This document shows, one piece after another, positions 31,979-34,373 of a stretch of 34,373 nt of DNA. Within the stretch, counting starts at the first letter, position 1. Each line of letters starts with the position of its first letter. The translations under genes were made by a program, and so were the position numbers. Origin of the DNA: Bdellovibrio sp. (GTDB taxonomy: Bacteria; Bdellovibrionota; Bacteriovoracia; Bacteriovoracales; Bacteriovoracaceae); NCBI GenBank assembly GCA_020720455.1, contig DYOQ01000011.1:13089-47461 (forward strand). Direction: 5' to 3'. A model generated the notes under the pieces. The model saw nothing but the letters and a program-made list of their open reading frames with translations, did not search any database and had not been told where the DNA came from.

Positions 31979-33654
31979 TGAGAAACCTCTTTTGCATATT
32001 AATTGTTATTTTTTGTATCGTAAAACATGCTTGCGCTTTTGAAGTAGAACATGAAATCTCTCCTAAGTTAATTGTTGAGGGCCAGCAGTTTGAGATTACT
32101 TTTAGAATTAAAAATATTACAGATAAGGCCCTCGATGTTAGGTTTAGGCCATCTCCAAAGCTAGAGGTTATTGAGAGATTAAAGAATAGTGTTTCAGTAA
32201 ATGGCCAAGTTGTTAACGGTAAGATAGTGACTAGAAGAGATGTTGTGGTAAAGTTTTTGATGATTCCAAGTGGGGTTGGTCAAACTTTTATAAGCGATAT
32301 TAAAATTGTCGATGGAACTAAGGTGCTGGATTATCCGACAGTAAATATCGATGTACTAAAAGAGTTGCCAAGGTTGCAAAATATTTTTGTTCAAGCAGAG
32401 ATTGAGAAAGATAGCGTATACAAGGGAGAAGGTGTTAGGGTTGATTATTATTTATATAACAGTGTTCACATTTCTCTTTATGATATTAAAAAATTTCCTA
32501 AGTTTAATAAATTTCTAAAGAAAAATATCAACGTGGATAATGTTCCATCACAAACAGTCAATTTGGCTGGAACCGTGTACAGGAAAGGTATTAAGTATTC
32601 GGCGATACTCTATCCTGAGGTTGCAAAAAAAATCACAATTGATTCTCTTGGGATAGCTGTTAGATATAGAGATTTGGTTGGTGCATCTATGTATTCAGGG
32701 CACAGAGAGAAAAGTACTGATGTGAGTAGTAGGCCATTAGAGATTGATGTTAAAGAGTTGCCATCAGAAGGTATGCCGAGTGATTTTACAGGGCTTGTTG
32801 GTGATTTTAAGTTTTCTGTGGATGTCCCCAAACGTAAAACAATAGTTGGAGAGCCAGTAGATATCAAGTTAAGTGTTGCAGGAAGCGGTTTGCTTGATAA
32901 TTATGAGCCACCAGTTTTATATTCAGATAAACAGCTTGAATCTTTTGATAACGAAAGCGAGACCAGAGAGATTGAAAATGGAAAAGGTGAAAGAGTGTTT
33001 ACTCAGACCTTTATGGCGAGAGGGCCATTTGCGATTCAAGATAGAATAATTACTCAATCGTTCTTTAATCCAAATACGAATCAGTATGAAACTCAGAAGA
33101 TTGAGATCCCCGGAATTAGCGCTATTGGTACAGGGAGTGTAGAAAATAAAAATGAAGATACTTCACCTATCGTTAATGTGACGCCGATAGTGGCTGCAGC
33201 AATGCAAATTGTGGTGCCACCAAGAGAAGAAAAATTAAATCTCCTAGGTCCTGTTTTTGAAAGGTGGAATAACGTAGGAGGTTCACTTGTCACTACTTTG
33301 CAAGTATCATTGTTATTCGTTTTTATAATGCTTCTGTTCTTTTTGCTTAAGAAAAAAGGGTATTCAAAAGAGGTGTCAAAAGAAGTTGCTAATCTCTGTC
33401 AGATATTAAAAAAAGATGGGTTTAACTATCCAGTTCTGTATAAATTAATTTTTTGTGTTAAAGAAAGTGAATCACATACATCACCAGAAATGGTTATTAA
33501 TAGCATAAGTATCACTGATGATGCGAAGTTATATTTTATGGAACTACTTAAAAAGAGTGAAAATAGTGAGTATGGAATTGGACACACTGCTTATAGTAAT
33601 AATTTTAAATACAGGTCAAAATATTTTAATGAGCTGATTGCACATACAGAATAA
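31978..33654 (+). CDS. BatD-like oxygen-tolerance membrane protein
   Basis: The 558-residue protein has a signal peptide (about 1-21, ending HACA before FEVEHE), a long periplasmic region with tandem immunoglobulin-like beta domains, a C-terminal membrane span (VSLLFVFIMLLFFLLKK, about 442-460) and a cytoplasmic tail of about 100 residues. This is the BatD architecture, and a PSGVGQTFISDIKI strand with ...YxTVNIDV fits the family. BatD occurs with BatA/BatB and MoxR in aerotolerance loci. The ATG at 31978 is chosen because AAGGG precedes it and it overlaps the preceding TAA as TAATG; a TTG at 31972 adds two residues. It is the last gene of the operon. Confidence 0.88.
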   Translation: MRNLFCILIVIFCIVKHACAFEVEHEISPKLIVEGQQFEITFRIKNITDKALDVRFRPSPKLEVIERLKNSVSVNGQVVNGKIVTRRDVVVKFLMIPSGVGQTFISDIKIVDGTKVLDYPTVNIDVLKELPRLQNIFVQAEIEKDSVYKGEGVRVDYYLYNSVHISLYDIKKFPKFNKFLKKNINVDNVPSQTVNLAGTVYRKGIKYSAILYPEVAKKITIDSLGIAVRYRDLVGASMYSGHREKSTDVSSRPLEIDVKELPSEGMPSDFTGLVGDFKFSVDVPKRKTIVGEPVDIKLSVAGSGLLDNYEPPVLYSDKQLESFDNESETREIENGKGERVFTQTFMARGPFAIQDRIITQSFFNPNTNQYETQKIEIPGISAIGTGSVENKNEDTSPIVNVTPIVAAAMQIVVPPREEKLNLLGPVFERWNNVGGSLVTTLQVSLLFVFIMLLFFLLKKKGYSKEVSKEVANLCQILKKDGFNYPVLYKLIFCVKESESHTSPEMVINSISITDDAKLYFMELLKKSENSEYGIGHTAYSNNFKYRSKYFNELIAHTE

Positions 33655-33705
33655 ATAATCAACAAAAAGAGTAGGTCGTGGATAACTTGCTGAGTACAAT
33701 TTGTG

Positions 33706-33733
33706 TTGCAAATAGGTTTTCTAGGTATAGAAT
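33706..33733 (+). promoter_or_regulatory. Promoter of the FecR-domain gene
   Basis: TTGCAA (33706-33711) and TAGAAT (33728-33733) are 16 bases apart. Initiation near 33740 leaves a leader of about 33 bases. AGGAG at 33758-33762 lies ten bases before the TTG start. Confidence 0.45.
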
Positions 33734-33772
33734 GTGAAGATGTTTGTTTGCTAATGTAGGAGAAGTTTCGTA

Positions 33773-34373
33773 TTGAAAACAATATTATTATTCTGTTTAT
33801 TATTCTCGTTTTTTTTAAATGCTACAGATGATGTTGCTTTAACGAAGGTTGCTCTTGTTAAAGGTGTTGCAAAAATTAGGCGCGGAAAAGAGACGCTAGA
33901 GGTAAAACAAGGAATGGTGGTTAATAATGGAGATATTATTTCAACGGAGAGACGAAGTCTTGTCGTGATAAACTCTAAAGCATCAACATATAAAATAGCA
34001 CCAAAAAGTGAACTTAGAATTGATCTGAGCGATAAGGATGTGATGAGTGCTGATATGAAAGTTGGAACTGTTGTTATTAACTTTGCAAGAGAAAAAATTA
34101 GTCAAACCTCATTTGGGAAAATGAAGATTAAGACGCCTACGGCCTCATTGGGTGTTAGAGGTACTCGTTTTTTTGCTCATGTCGGTGATAAAAATAAAAA
34201 CTCCGTCTTGTCTGTTGAAAGTGGCTCCGTTGCTTTTGAACAAGGTGGAGATGCAGAGCATACGTTGATTGTTGAAAAAAACAGTTCAAGTATGACTAAC
34301 GTCAAGGGAGAGGTGATTGAGGCTCGCCAACTAGGTTTCGAGGATAAAATTAATTGGAAAGTAGAAGTAGAAG
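33773..34373 (+). CDS. FecR-domain secreted protein (partial, runs off the window)
   Basis: The reading frame is open to the last base: 200 complete codons are present. Residues 1-18 form a signal peptide rich in leucine and phenylalanine (start MKTILLLFCLLFSFFLNAT). The following sequence is the FecR/LysM-adjacent beta domain: KVALVKGVAKIRRGKETLEVKQG, VVNNGDIISTERRSLVVI, then KIKTPTASLGVRGTRFFAHV, the hallmark of FecR-domain proteins, and VLSVESGSVAFEQGG. The only suitable start is TTG at 33773, with AGGAG ten bases upstream. FecR-domain proteins outside iron transport are usually periplasmic proteins of unknown role. It has its own promoter, so it is probably separate from the Bat operon. 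Confidence 0.85.
   Translation, partial: MKTILLFCLLFSFFLNATDDVALTKVALVKGVAKIRRGKETLEVKQGMVVNNGDIISTERRSLVVINSKASTYKIAPKSELRIDLSDKDVMSADMKVGTVVINFAREKISQTSFGKMKIKTPTASLGVRGTRFFAHVGDKNKNSVLSVESGSVAFEQGGDAEHTLIVEKNSSSMTNVKGEVIEARQLGFEDKINWKVEVE

Overview
The window is AT-rich chromosomal DNA from a Gram-negative bacterium with a flagellum and a lipoprotein-bearing envelope. Three things point to the Bdellovibrionota, most likely a marine Bacteriovorax/Halobacteriovorax-type predator: the FliD N-terminus, a Bat/MoxR aerotolerance operon, and very large unrecognised lipoproteins. This placement is inferred from gene content and composition, not proven. No rRNA, tRNA, CRISPR, insertion sequence or phage gene is visible. 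Gene density is very high and most neighbours overlap or lie within about 20 bases of each other.

Layout. (1) 12-755, plus strand: an LpxH-like metallophosphatase. (2) 739-11937, minus strand: one apparent operon of twelve genes, read from fliD through fliS, a FliT/FlgN-like protein, a DUF115-type protein, two GT9 glycosyltransferases with a previously uncalled 48-residue ORF between them, an unknown helical protein, a soluble histidine kinase, a single-domain response regulator, NAD kinase and recN. Most junctions are 4-base ATGA/GTGA overlaps or short gaps, so flagellar filament assembly, a probable flagellin-glycosylation module, a two-component system and housekeeping genes appear transcriptionally and translationally coupled. 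(3) 12118-13617, plus: an unknown polytopic membrane protein, followed by a 387-base AT-rich gene-free gap with two DnaA-box-like sites. (4) 14005-17639, plus: a compact sigma-54-type activator lacking a sensory domain, rlmE, a short penicillin-binding transpeptidase and lepB. (5) 17643-20018, minus: mutS2, convergent with lepB across a perfect heptamer repeat that supplies both stop codons. (6) 20017-26572, plus: an RqcH/NFACT protein whose ATG overlaps the mutS2 ATG head to head, then a secreted protein and a 1435-residue lipoprotein. (7) 26674-33654, plus: a Bat-type operon (MoxR, DUF58, a membrane protein, two von Willebrand A proteins, BatD). (8) 33773 to the window end: the start of a FecR-domain protein.

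How they fit together. The minus-strand operon suggests that FliD/FliS export and filament capping are made together with sugar-transfer enzymes and a phosphorelay. Both GT9 proteins carry a cysteine cluster reminiscent of protein O-heptosyltransferases, so protein glycosylation of flagellin or the cap is the leading hypothesis. The Bat operon probably makes a MoxR-driven envelope complex. Points most worth a second look are the flagellar glycosylation/signalling operon with its missed small ORF, the divergent start-codon overlap of mutS2 and rqcH, the roughly four-fold excess of GGCC over CCGG, and the sensor-less activator with a GAFTSA loop.
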